From: Armatimonadota bacterium
GTDB taxonomy: Bacteria; Armatimonadota; Armatimonadia; Armatimonadales; Armatimonadaceae
NCBI GenBank assembly: GCA_014381035.1
Contig: JACMIS010000676.1
Location: 1 to 18,226 of the forward strand
Length of the DNA stretch: 18,226 nucleotides
Direction of reading: 5' to 3'
Shown here: positions 6,665-14,132 of the stretch, piece by piece
Layout: every line of letters begins with the position of its first letter
Numbering within the stretch: position 1 is the stretch's first letter
Made by a program: the position numbers and the translations under genes
The notes under the pieces: generated by a model
The model's database searches: none
Seen by the model: only the letters and a program-made list of their open reading frames with translations
What the model was told of the DNA's origin: nothing

Positions 6665-7534
6665 ATGAACCCGAATTCTATACTCCCGCAACTGCCGTTT
6701 CTACTCACTATATTAGCCGTCTTCATCGCTTACGGCGTCATGGTGCGGCGCGAGATACTCACCGGGGCGCGTGTCTGGCAGGGCGGAATCGTCATCGGTC
6801 TGATCGCCGTCGGGCTCGCCGTTTTGAACGACCGGCTGAACCTCAAGTTACTGCCGGGCATGTCGCCGACGTTTTACCTGATGAACCCGGCTGCGATGGC
6901 GTTCTGCGCTACTTACTGCGTGTTCATTTCGTACAGGCTGCACAAAGTCACCGACATCGCCACCTGGGCTATCGGCGACACAAAGATCATCCTGCGCACC
7001 TGCCCGGCGTCCAAACTGCCCGACGCGCACGCGCTGATCTTGCCGACGGGAACCCGACTGGAGATGCGGTTCGGTATCCCCTCGCAGGTCAAAAACGCGG
7101 GCGGCGATACGATCCCGGCGGCGGCGAACAAGATCGCGCCGGTCGGACTTGGCAAGGTGGTAGCGACCGAAGCCGGAACCCTCGCAGTCGGTAAAATCTA
7201 TCATGTCGCTGTTTACGAAAGCAACAAGCCCATCAAGGTGGATGTACTGAAACGATTTATCGGGCAAGCGTTGCTGGCCGCTCGTAAAGACGGGGCGGAG
7301 TCGGTGTGTATCCCGCTCGGTACCTATCCCGGTCTGAGCATCGAATCGTCTACGACCGCTCTGGCGGAAACGGTTCTGAAGCATCACAAGCCATTCGCAG
7401 AGATCGTTTTCTGCATTTTCGAGGCGCGGGATGAGCGCGACGCGACCGGCGCGGTGCGCAAAGTCCTGGGCGAATCGTCGCCGGTACCTAAGCGCGATAT
7501 TCCGCTCCCCCCACCCGATAAGACCGCGAAATAG
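6665..7534 (+). CDS. Membrane-anchored macro-domain-like protein
   Basis: Three membrane helices come first (about residues 8-27, 36-56 and 66-90). A soluble domain of about 180 residues follows and then a Pro-rich tail (IPLPPPDKTAK). The soluble part reads like a macro (ADP-ribose-binding) fold. Strand/loop ALILPTGTRLEMRFGIPSQV is followed by KNAGGDTI. Next comes GLGKVVATEAGTLAVGKIYH, then the helix RFIGQALLAARKDGAESVCI. After that come PLGTYPGLSIESSTTALAET and a final strand EIVFCIFEARDE. Ordinary macro domains have VNAAN before the first loop and GGGVA/GAI after it; here these are ILPTG and RFGIP, so the catalytic-type Asn is missing. It may bind but not hydrolyse ADP-ribose, or bind another ligand. 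The start is set by the -10 box: a TTG at 6656 overlaps TATAAT, so ATG 6665 is used. Length 289 residues. Confidence 0.75.
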   Translation: MNPNSILPQLPFLLTILAVFIAYGVMVRREILTGARVWQGGIVIGLIAVGLAVLNDRLNLKLLPGMSPTFYLMNPAAMAFCATYCVFISYRLHKVTDIATWAIGDTKIILRTCPASKLPDAHALILPTGTRLEMRFGIPSQVKNAGGDTIPAAANKIAPVGLGKVVATEAGTLAVGKIYHVAVYESNKPIKVDVLKRFIGQALLAARKDGAESVCIPLGTYPGLSIESSTTALAETVLKHHKPFAEIVFCIFEARDERDATGAVRKVLGESSPVPKRDIPLPPPDKTAK

Positions 7535-7585
7535 CGTTTCGTGCACCCAACCCCCAGAATTTGAGGTTGGGTGCACGAAAACGCT
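7533..7585. terminator. Bidirectional hairpin between convergent genes
   Basis: AGCGTTTCGTGCACCCAACC (7533-7552) pairs with the right arm 7565-7585, GGTTGGGTGCACGAAA followed by ACGCT; one extra A is the only flaw, and the loop is 12 nt. It overlaps the stop codons of both convergent genes (7534 on plus, 7584 on minus). There is no U-tract on either side. Its half-site GCACCCAAC is shared with the palindrome at 6608-6646. Confidence 0.75.
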
Positions 7586-8717
7586 ACGGAATCGCGGCGA
7601 CCGCGACATCAATATCGCCCTCTGTCGAGTAAGCGTGCGGTGCGAACCGGACGTTGCCGCACCGTACCGCACAAATGACGTTCGACTCGGCGAGTTTCGC
7701 TTCCACGGCGTCGTTCGAAATGGCTGGATGTCGAAAGGCGACGATTCCGGAGCGAACGTCGGGACCGTGGGGCGAAACATAGTGCATCCCGCGTTCTACC
7801 AATCGCCGCCGTGTGTGCGCCGCCAGTTCGAGGACGCGGGCTTCCACGGCGTCCGTGCCGACTGATTCGAGCAGATTCACCGACGCCAGCATCCCCGCAA
7901 GTCCCAGAATGTTTGGCGTACCTTCCTCGAATCGGGCGGTGGTCGGTTTCGGCGTCCCCCACTGCGACGCCTCCCACGCCATCGGTTTGGCGACCCAGTT
8001 CCAACCGACGTTGTTCGGGAGCATAGTTTCCAGCAGGTCGGGACGCACGTAAAGGAAGCCGACGCCGCCGGGGGACAGGAGCCATTTGTGCCCACCCCCG
8101 GTCGCGAAGGCGACGCCCGGTAGTTGCGACAGATCGAGGCGCAACGCCCCGAAGCCCTGAACGGCGTCCACGACGAGCAAAATACCCCGTGCTGCACAGA
8201 ACGCGCCGAGACGCTCCAGATCCATTCGTTGCCCGGTCCCCCACTGCACCCACGACACGGCTAAGACACGGGTTTGCAGATCGCAAGCCGCCTCCAGATC
8301 GTCCTCAGATACATACCCGTCCACTTGCGGCGCGACCAGACGTGTGTTGACGCCGCGCATTTCCTGTGCCTTCCACGGGTACACATTGGATGGGTACTCG
8401 TTCGCGGCGACGACGACATTCTCTGCGGGGCGGAAAGGGATTCCCTGTGCGATGATGGTTAAACCGTGCGAGGTGTTTTTGACCACGGCGAGGTTGTCTG
8501 GCGAGGTTCGAAGCATGTGCCCCCAAGCCGTGCGCAAATCGTCGGATTGTTTCATAGCGTTCATGTACGCGGTGAGCGGGTTCGCGCTTTGTAGGTCGGA
8601 GAGCACTGCTTGCACCGCTTCGGCGACTGGCGTCGCAATCGGCGATGTACCGGCGTGGTTCAGATGGATACTTTTTTGCGCGGATGGGAATAGAAGACGA
8701 AGTTCGGCAGGTGTCAT
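7584..8717 (-). CDS. Class V aminotransferase, cysteine desulfurase-like
   Basis: This PLP-dependent fold-type I enzyme (377 residues) belongs to the aminotransferase class V group that includes cysteine desulfurases and isopenicillin N epimerase-like proteins; the true substrate is unclear. It opens with HLNHAGTSPIATPVAEAV, the usual N-terminal loop. The PLP-ring aspartate is in LLVVDAVQGFGALRLD and the Schiff-base lysine in ATGGGHKWLLSPGGVGFLYV. A C-terminal small domain ends DIDVAVAAIP. I see no desulfurase-type Cys loop with confidence. ATG 8717 is chosen because TATAAT on this strand (8729-8724) ends 6 nt before it and abuts the earlier ATG at 8723, which could therefore not be transcribed. 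No Shine-Dalgarno sequence is present, so a leaderless mRNA is likely. Confidence 0.9.
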   Translation of the reverse strand: MTPAELRLLFPSAQKSIHLNHAGTSPIATPVAEAVQAVLSDLQSANPLTAYMNAMKQSDDLRTAWGHMLRTSPDNLAVVKNTSHGLTIIAQGIPFRPAENVVVAANEYPSNVYPWKAQEMRGVNTRLVAPQVDGYVSEDDLEAACDLQTRVLAVSWVQWGTGQRMDLERLGAFCAARGILLVVDAVQGFGALRLDLSQLPGVAFATGGGHKWLLSPGGVGFLYVRPDLLETMLPNNVGWNWVAKPMAWEASQWGTPKPTTARFEEGTPNILGLAGMLASVNLLESVGTDAVEARVLELAAHTRRRLVERGMHYVSPHGPDVRSGIVAFRHPAISNDAVEAKLAESNVICAVRCGNVRFAPHAYSTEGDIDVAVAAIP

Positions 8718-8723
8718 GCGCAT

Positions 8724-8729
8724 ATTATA
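8724..8729 (-). promoter_or_regulatory. -10 box TATAAT of a leaderless promoter
   Basis: GGGGTATAAT on the minus strand is followed by ATGCGC and then ATG 8717 (TATAAT-N6-ATG). The expected transcription start, about 7 nt after the box, is the A of the start codon. The -35 match is poor (TTCCAT, 16 nt upstream). Confidence 0.65.
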
Positions 8730-8838
8730 CCCCTCACGGTGTGGCATGGAATAGAAACCCAGAAGAGGACACGGTAAATCCCCTTCCCTTTCTTGTGTTT
8801 GCTCCCCTCCCTCTAAAATGGGAAGAGGGCAAAAGCCA

Positions 8839-8868
8839 TTGACCATACGCCACTGCCGGTGCTATAAT
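8839..8868 (+). promoter_or_regulatory. Sigma70-type promoter of eno
   Basis: TTGACC (8839-8844), an 18-nt spacer and TATAAT (8863-8868) with the extended -10 TGC just before it make the best promoter in the window. Transcription would begin near 8875 and leave a leader of about 75 nt. It fits constitutive high expression of a glycolytic gene. Confidence 0.8.
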
Positions 8869-8919
8869 GCGCGAGACGCTTCGTCCGGCGAACGTGTGCG
8901 GGAATAGAAACGCCAATAA

Positions 8920-10266
<1,347 letters not shown>

Positions 10267-10296
10267 CAGGCGGTTTTGGGGACGGGGCGAGGGCGG

Positions 10297-10302
10297 TATA
10301 AT
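10297..10302 (+). promoter_or_regulatory. -10 box TATAAT before the first Uma2 gene
   Basis: GGGCGGTATAAT is followed, about 7 nt on, by the likely start near 10309 and then by AAGGAG at 10311-10316. This gives a very short leader (about 17 nt) with a Shine-Dalgarno sequence. No -35 match is evident. Confidence 0.6.
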
Positions 10303-10325
10303 CTGGGACAAAGGAGTTTGGTTTT

Positions 10326-10916
10326 ATGACGACGCTCGCCCCAATTTCTCAAAAAACGTTCGAGTTGCCGCGCTACCAGTGGACTTATGACGAGTTCCGT
10401 CGACTCGCATTAACCGGCTTTTTTCCTGAAGATACGGAACTGGAACTGATTGGGGGCGACCTTTTTCCGATGGAACCACCGGGACCATTTCATGCAGGCA
10501 CCGTCAACCCTGTCGCCGATCTGCTTAAAACGGCATTCGGCGACGGCTTTGTGGTCCGCACGGAGCAGCCGCTATCCACGGGAGGAAACTCGGTCCCTCA
10601 ACCGGATGTCACTGTCTGTGCGGGAGATTCGAACGAATTTCGCCGCCGATTCCCGACTGCGGAGGACACCCGGCTTGTCGTCGAAATCGCGGACAGCACC
10701 CTGGAGAAAGACCGGGGCATCAAAGCCGCTGACTACGCGGCGGCAAATATCTCCGAGTACTGGATCGTGAATCTGCGTGACTTGCGGCTCGAAACGTACC
10801 GTGATCCCCGGAACGGTGAATTCCTTGCGGCGCGAGCCTATCTCCCCGGCGACACCGTCTCCCCGCTTCATGCCCCGAATGCGACGGTAGCAATCAGCGA
10901 ACTACTCGGTGTTTAA
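10326..10916 (+). CDS. Uma2 family (DUF820) putative endonuclease, copy 1
   Basis: Uma2/DUF820 proteins have a PD-(D/E)XK nuclease-like fold; their biological role is not established. The 196-residue product has the usual N-terminal WTYDEFRRLAL and ELELIGGDLFPM segments. The core carries the first acidic residue in SVPQPDVTVC, the second in LVVEIADSTLEKDRGIKAAD (Glu, with Lys after it), then YAAANISEYWIVNL and the C-terminal strand LRLETYRDP. All nuclease-motif residues expected for the family are present, so it could be active. AAGGAG lies 9 nt before the ATG. It is monocistronic and follows enolase by 59 nt with its own -10 box. The GTGTTTAAACAC palindrome at 10909-10920 spans the stop codon. 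Confidence 0.9.
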   Translation: MTTLAPISQKTFELPRYQWTYDEFRRLALTGFFPEDTELELIGGDLFPMEPPGPFHAGTVNPVADLLKTAFGDGFVVRTEQPLSTGGNSVPQPDVTVCAGDSNEFRRRFPTAEDTRLVVEIADSTLEKDRGIKAADYAAANISEYWIVNLRDLRLETYRDPRNGEFLAARAYLPGDTVSPLHAPNATVAISELLGV

Positions 10917-11133
10917 ACACACAACAGCATAAAACTGCCTCAGCGTCCGGTTTTGCTGATTGTTTCGCGAACAATATCCAAAACAACGCCCTTCTCGTGG
11001 GCACTCTTGCTGTGTTGCGTTGTGGGTGCATGAGCCGGGAGGACGCACAAAACCAATGTTGGCGTGATCTTCGAAGAGTCCCAGCGGCTGTGCGACGGAC
11101 GGCGGCGGCGGCGGTTGGGAAAGAGGTGATGAC

Positions 11134-11259
11134 ATGGCGCGGAAAATCCTTAATCTTGAACTCGCAAAACAGGAAATTCCTACGGTGAATCTCCTCGCGC
11201 GCGGGTGGTTTGTACGTGTATACCCTGGTGTGTCGGGGCAAAAGTCCGTGAGTAGTTAA
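11134..11259 (+). CDS. Putative small protein, 41 residues
   Basis: ATG 11134 to TAA 11257-11259 encodes MARKILNLELAKQEIPTVNL followed by LARGWFVRVYPGVSGQ and a short tail. The product is basic, with alternating hydrophobic residues, and soluble. A good Shine-Dalgarno sequence, AAAGAGG, lies about 7 nt before the ATG. The gene converges with the Uma2 gene at 11265, 5 nt away. I recognise no family and no promoter box. The stretch 10917-11133 before it holds only small palindromes and a run of five CGG triplets. Confidence 0.35.
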   Translation: MARKILNLELAKQEIPTVNLLARGWFVRVYPGVSGQKSVSS

Positions 11260-11264
11260 CTGGA

Positions 11265-11894
11265 CTAAATCGAATCCTGCATGACCCGCGCCATAATCAC
11301 CGTCAATCCTGGTAATTCGGGGTCCCCAGAAACGGTCGCCGGGTCGTCCAGCGTTTCCACCGGGTTGTTCGGGTGGTAGACATACACCGTGCGGTCGGCG
11401 CGGTCGATCAGCCAGCCCAGTTTGACCCCATTCGTTATATATTCGTCCATTTTATCCTGTGCTTTTTCCAATCGGTCCGAGGGTGACATAATCTCGACCA
11501 CGAAGTCAGGAGCGACGTGTGAAAAAGGGGTCACGGGGCTACGCAGGGCTACTGGTATCGCGTTCCAATGCGTCGCGGAAATCCATGCGGCGTCCGGCGA
11601 GCGTACCGCCCCGTTTGGGAGCGTAAAGCCCGCCGATGACGCGAAGACGATTCCCGGAGTTCCTAATGAGCGATTCCAAAACGTCAAATCCGCACTGAAT
11701 TCGTTGTTGCGACTATCCGTGAATCCGTCGGCGGGTGCCATGACTACTATATCTCTTTCTTTTGTGCGTTCGATAGGCAGGAGCGGGTTACGCTGACAGA
11801 ATTCGTAGAACTCATCGTCCGTGAGATGCGGGGCGCGAATCACCAGTTCGCCCTCCTTCTCGATCTCGTTTTCCAACGTAATAGTCAGCGTCAT
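11265..11894 (-). CDS. Uma2 family (DUF820) putative endonuclease, copy 2
   Basis: This 209-residue member is only distantly like the other two copies here. Its N-terminus is APHLTDDEFYEFCQRNPLLP, then ERTKERDIVVMAPADGFTD, with the first core acidic residue in VRSPDAAWI. The catalytic-type Glu is in APDFVVEIMSPSDRLEKAQD with the following Lys, and KMDEYITNGVKLGWLIDRAD closes the core. The strand TVYVYHPNNPVETL and the tail LPGLTVIMARV are typical. The family call is secure; DNA-cleavage activity is untested for most members. ATG 11894 has GGAAAGGA about 8 nt upstream; a TTG at 11936 could extend the frame but has no such signal. It follows gpsA by 75 nt with a separate TATACT box. Confidence 0.9.
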   Translation of the reverse strand: MTLTITLENEIEKEGELVIRAPHLTDDEFYEFCQRNPLLPIERTKERDIVVMAPADGFTDSRNNEFSADLTFWNRSLGTPGIVFASSAGFTLPNGAVRSPDAAWISATHWNAIPVALRSPVTPFSHVAPDFVVEIMSPSDRLEKAQDKMDEYITNGVKLGWLIDRADRTVYVYHPNNPVETLDDPATVSGDPELPGLTVIMARVMQDSI

Positions 11895-11953
11895 GGGAGG
11901 ATCCTTTCCGGGATGGAATCGGTTGCGAACGTTCACAAACGTCCGACAATGAA

Positions 11954-11959
11954 AGTATA
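11954..11959 (-). promoter_or_regulatory. -10 box TATACT before the second Uma2 gene
   Basis: On the minus strand GCGGTATACT lies about 60 nt upstream of ATG 11894, just after the gpsA stop. It resembles the other GG-TATAAT boxes but has one mismatch. No -35 is evident, and an SD-led transcript of about 53 nt leader is expected. Confidence 0.4.
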
Positions 11960-11969
11960 CCGCGTCCGC

Positions 11970-12989
11970 TCATTCCTCTTTCGGCGTGCGGGTCATCAGC
12001 GCGTTGACCTCGGTGAACGGCGATGTCCCTTCAAACAGGAGCCGCGCTACGGCATCGCAGACCGGCATTTCGACCCCGATTCCCCGCGCCCGCGCCGTGA
12101 CCGCTTTCGCCGTGGTGACGCCTTCCGCGACCTGGCCGAGGCGCGCCAGAACGTCGGACAGCGATTCGCCTTTTGCGATCCCTTCGCCGACGCGGTAGTT
12201 GCGCGACAGCCGGGACGCTGCCGTCGCCATCAGATCCCCGACACCCGCGAGACCATAGAACGTATCGCGCCGCGCCCCGCTCGCCGCGCCGAACCGCGCC
12301 ATTTCCGCGAGTCCGCGCGTGAGCAGTGCCGCTTTCGTGTTGTCACCAAACCCCAGACCGTCCGACACGCCGCCCGCGATAGCCAGCACATTCTTTACCG
12401 CACCGCCTATCTCCACGCCTTCCCGGTCGGCAGAGGTGTACACGCGGAACGTCGGCGAGTTGAAGAGTGCGGCGACCCGTTTTGCGGCAGGCTCATAGGG
12501 GCACGCGGCGACGGCGGCGGTCGGAACCCCTTTGGCGACCTCGCTCGCGAGATTCGGACCCGACAGGACGGTGACTTCGCTCCCCCCGGCAGGAAAAAGA
12601 CTCGTTGCTACTTCCGACGGTAACTGTCCCGTTTCGGCTTCCATCCCTTTCGCGGCGAGTACCAGATCGGTACCCGCCGCGAGATGCGAAACGACTTCCG
12701 CCAGCACGGCACGAACGGCGGTCGAGGGCACGGCGACGATAACTGCGGCGACGCCGTCTACTGCGTTTTCGAGATCAGCGGTCGGAGAAATGACGGGGGG
12801 CAGTGCTATGCCGGGCAGGTAGCGGCGGTTCTCGTAGCCTTCGTTGATGGCATTTACCTGCGCAACGGAGCGATCCCACAGACGCACGGCGTAACCGTTC
12901 TTCGCCAGCAACAGCGACAGCGCGGTGCCCCACGACCCCGCCCCGAGCACCGCACAAACCTTTTTCGGATCGGTTGACAGAACAGACAT
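11970..12989 (-). CDS. gpsA: NAD(P)-dependent glycerol-3-phosphate dehydrogenase
   Basis: GpsA reduces dihydroxyacetone phosphate to sn-glycerol 3-phosphate, the backbone for phospholipids, in the cytoplasm. The 339-residue product is of normal length. The N-terminal Rossmann motif is CAVLGAGSWGTALSLLLA, followed by VRLWDRS. The cofactor domain continues with VIVAVPSTAVRAVL and LVLAAKGMEAETG. The signature VLSGPNLASEVAKGVPTAAV is followed by the catalytic region GVEIGGAVKNVLAIAGGVSD and GLGFGDNTKAALLTRGLAEM. FYGLAGVGDLMATAAS and SRNYRVGEGIAKGE complete the family pattern. ATG 12989 is preceded by CGCTCC and TATAAT (13001-12996). An upstream TTG at 13013 would place the box inside the gene, so ATG 12989 is preferred and a leaderless transcript is predicted. 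Confidence 0.96.
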   Translation of the reverse strand: MSVLSTDPKKVCAVLGAGSWGTALSLLLAKNGYAVRLWDRSVAQVNAINEGYENRRYLPGIALPPVISPTADLENAVDGVAAVIVAVPSTAVRAVLAEVVSHLAAGTDLVLAAKGMEAETGQLPSEVATSLFPAGGSEVTVLSGPNLASEVAKGVPTAAVAACPYEPAAKRVAALFNSPTFRVYTSADREGVEIGGAVKNVLAIAGGVSDGLGFGDNTKAALLTRGLAEMARFGAASGARRDTFYGLAGVGDLMATAASRLSRNYRVGEGIAKGESLSDVLARLGQVAEGVTTAKAVTARARGIGVEMPVCDAVARLLFEGTSPFTEVNALMTRTPKEE

Positions 12990-12995
12990 GGAGCG

Positions 12996-13001
12996 ATTAT
13001 A
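12996..13001 (-). promoter_or_regulatory. -10 box TATAAT of a leaderless promoter (gpsA)
   Basis: GCGCGGTATAAT on the minus strand is followed by CGCTCC and ATG 12989, the same TATAAT-N6-ATG spacing as the aminotransferase. No Shine-Dalgarno sequence exists. The -35 region (AATAAC, 17-nt spacer) does not match the consensus and falls within the inverted repeat at 13015-13060. Confidence 0.65.
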
Positions 13002-13014
13002 CCGCGCCAACAAC

Positions 13015-13060
13015 GGCGGTTATTTTGTGTCGGATAGCGGAAGTCGCAAAAATAACCGCC
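13015..13060. repeat. Inverted repeat upstream of gpsA
   Basis: GGCGGTTATTTTGTG (13015-13029) pairs with CGCAAAAATAACCGCC (13045-13060) apart from one bulged base and one mismatch, with a 15-nt loop. It overlaps the -35 region of the gpsA promoter. It could be an operator or a member of a repeat family. Confidence 0.55.
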
Positions 13061-13106
13061 ATAATACCGAACCATACCCCGATTCACGCGTGTTTCTTTA
13101 TAGACG

Positions 13107-13350
13107 ATGGAAAACCAGGGCGAAAACCGAACCCGGCAACGGTTCGCGGGACAGCTGACCGTACACCGGGGGCGCGTTTTCGCCTGAGTGATGCGCCGGG
13201 TCGGCGCGAATCGGACGATTGCCGAGGACGTGACCCAGGACTGTTTCGTGCGGGTGTGGGAAACCCGCCGGAGAAACCCGCGCCGCCGCCGGGCGCGTTG
13301 CACTCCTGCCTGCTGACGACCGCGCAAAACCTACTGCGCGACATGACGTG
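13107..13350 (+). pseudogene. Relic of an ECF sigma factor gene
   Basis: In one frame from ATG 13107 the sequence reads MENQGENRTRQRFAGQLTVH, then RGRVFA, a TGA stop at 13185-13187, then VMRRVGANRTIAEDVTQDCF and VRVWE. This is region 2 of an extracytoplasmic-function sigma factor; AEDVTQDxFVRVWE is its hallmark. Near 13260 the homology moves to another frame, GALHSCLLTTAQNLLRDMTW, which matches the end of region 2 (xWLxxxARNxxxD). Region 4, which binds the -35 element, is missing, and the third Uma2 gene ends just after. So the gene has a nonsense change, a frameshift and a 3' deletion, and is dead. No anti-sigma gene is nearby. Confidence 0.7.
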
Positions 13351-13403
13351 GTATATCGGGACCATTCACGCAGCCCTGATGGTGCAACGCGCAGGTATAG
13401 GTG

Positions 13404-14021
13404 CTACTCGCTCGCGGGCGGGGCGGATTCGTTCACGGGCGGTAGCAGGTCCGCCGCCGCGATGACGGCGTCGGGGTAGCCAGCCGGGGAAAGCGTCTCG
13501 GTTTCTTTGGCTTCGCGGCGCGTGTAGGTCCCGTCGGGCTGCGGCGCGGAGTGGACGTAGATGATTCGCTCCTCCACGCTGACGACCCAGTACTCCGGGA
13601 CTCCGGCACGGGCATAGAGGGTGGCTTTCGTACCCAAATCGTAGTTCTTGGTCGAATCCGCGATCTCGATGAGCAGACGCACATCCTCCGGGCGCGGCTG
13701 TGTGGTCGGGATCTCGGTGTCGGGCTTGTTGAGCAGAATCACGTCCGGTTCTGGGGCGTTCGTCGTGTCGTCCGCCCGATGGACACGGATCGTAGCCTGA
13801 TCGAGAACATAATCCTCTCCGAAGGCACTGACGAGCCACAATAAAGCGCGTCGGACAAGGCGGGCATGGCGTATGTTTTGCGGCTTTTTGCGCAGGATGA
13901 CTCCTTCGATCAGTTCGTAACGATAGTTGAGTACACCGGCACGTTCCAAGGTTTCGCAGTCCGTACGCGTCCAGATGACGCGCATCGGCTCATAATCTTT
14001 GGCGGGGGTGATCGTCTGCAT
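13404..14021 (-). CDS. Uma2 family (DUF820) putative endonuclease, copy 3
   Basis: This 205-residue protein has the PD-(D/E)XK-type fold of the Uma2 family, whose role is unknown. The N-terminal part is TRTDCETLERAGVLNYRYEL, then IEGVILRKKPQNIRHARLVR. The core acidic residues are in APEPDVILLNKPD and RLLIEIADSTKNYDLGTKAT, followed by LYARAGVPEYWVVSVEERII. The tail after AVIAAADLLPP is short and polar. All expected core residues are present. The gene has GGAGACAAGG just before ATG 14021, and a palindromic repeat lies 20 nt upstream. It differs strongly in sequence from the other two copies, so they are not recent duplicates. Confidence 0.9.
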   Translation of the reverse strand: MQTITPAKDYEPMRVIWTRTDCETLERAGVLNYRYELIEGVILRKKPQNIRHARLVRRALLWLVSAFGEDYVLDQATIRVHRADDTTNAPEPDVILLNKPDTEIPTTQPRPEDVRLLIEIADSTKNYDLGTKATLYARAGVPEYWVVSVEERIIYVHSAPQPDGTYTRREAKETETLSPAGYPDAVIAAADLLPPVNESAPPASE

Positions 14022-14042
14022 AGCCTTGTCTCCAATAAAGAA

Positions 14043-14121
14043 TTAAACCACAAAGTGCACAAAGACCCGGAAGAGAATTTTTGAACTTCCTCCTCTGAGC
14101 TCTGTGACCTTTGTGGTTTAA
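14043..14121. repeat. Palindromic intergenic repeat (TTAAACCACAAAG type)
   Basis: TTAAACCACAAAG (14043-14055) and CTTTGTGGTTTAA (14109-14121) are perfect complements. Inside them the arms continue imperfectly (CACAAAG.. against CTCTGTG.., GGAAGAG against CTTCCTC) to about 35 nt each. It fills the gap between the Uma2 start and the glgP stop and is AT-richer than its surroundings. It resembles the ACCACAGAG.../...CTCTGTGGT intergenic palindromes common in several environmental phyla. It could terminate glgP, but no U-tract is present. Confidence 0.75.
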
Positions 14122-14132
14122 ATCCGGGACCA

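Noticed and set aside
6127..7194. 355-codon plus-strand frame spanning the 6608-6646 palindrome
   Set aside because: It overlaps the DUF1501 motifs and the macro gene in another frame; Arg-rich shadow.
8809..8829. CCCTCT/AGAGGG short hairpin before eno
   Set aside because: Only a 6-bp stem in a pyrimidine-rich stretch and no T-tract; too weak to call as terminator, though it may be a worn repeat.
11095..11118. Run of CGG triplets in the gap before the 41-codon frame
   Set aside because: Five triplets are within expectation for GC-rich DNA and no coding frame explains them.
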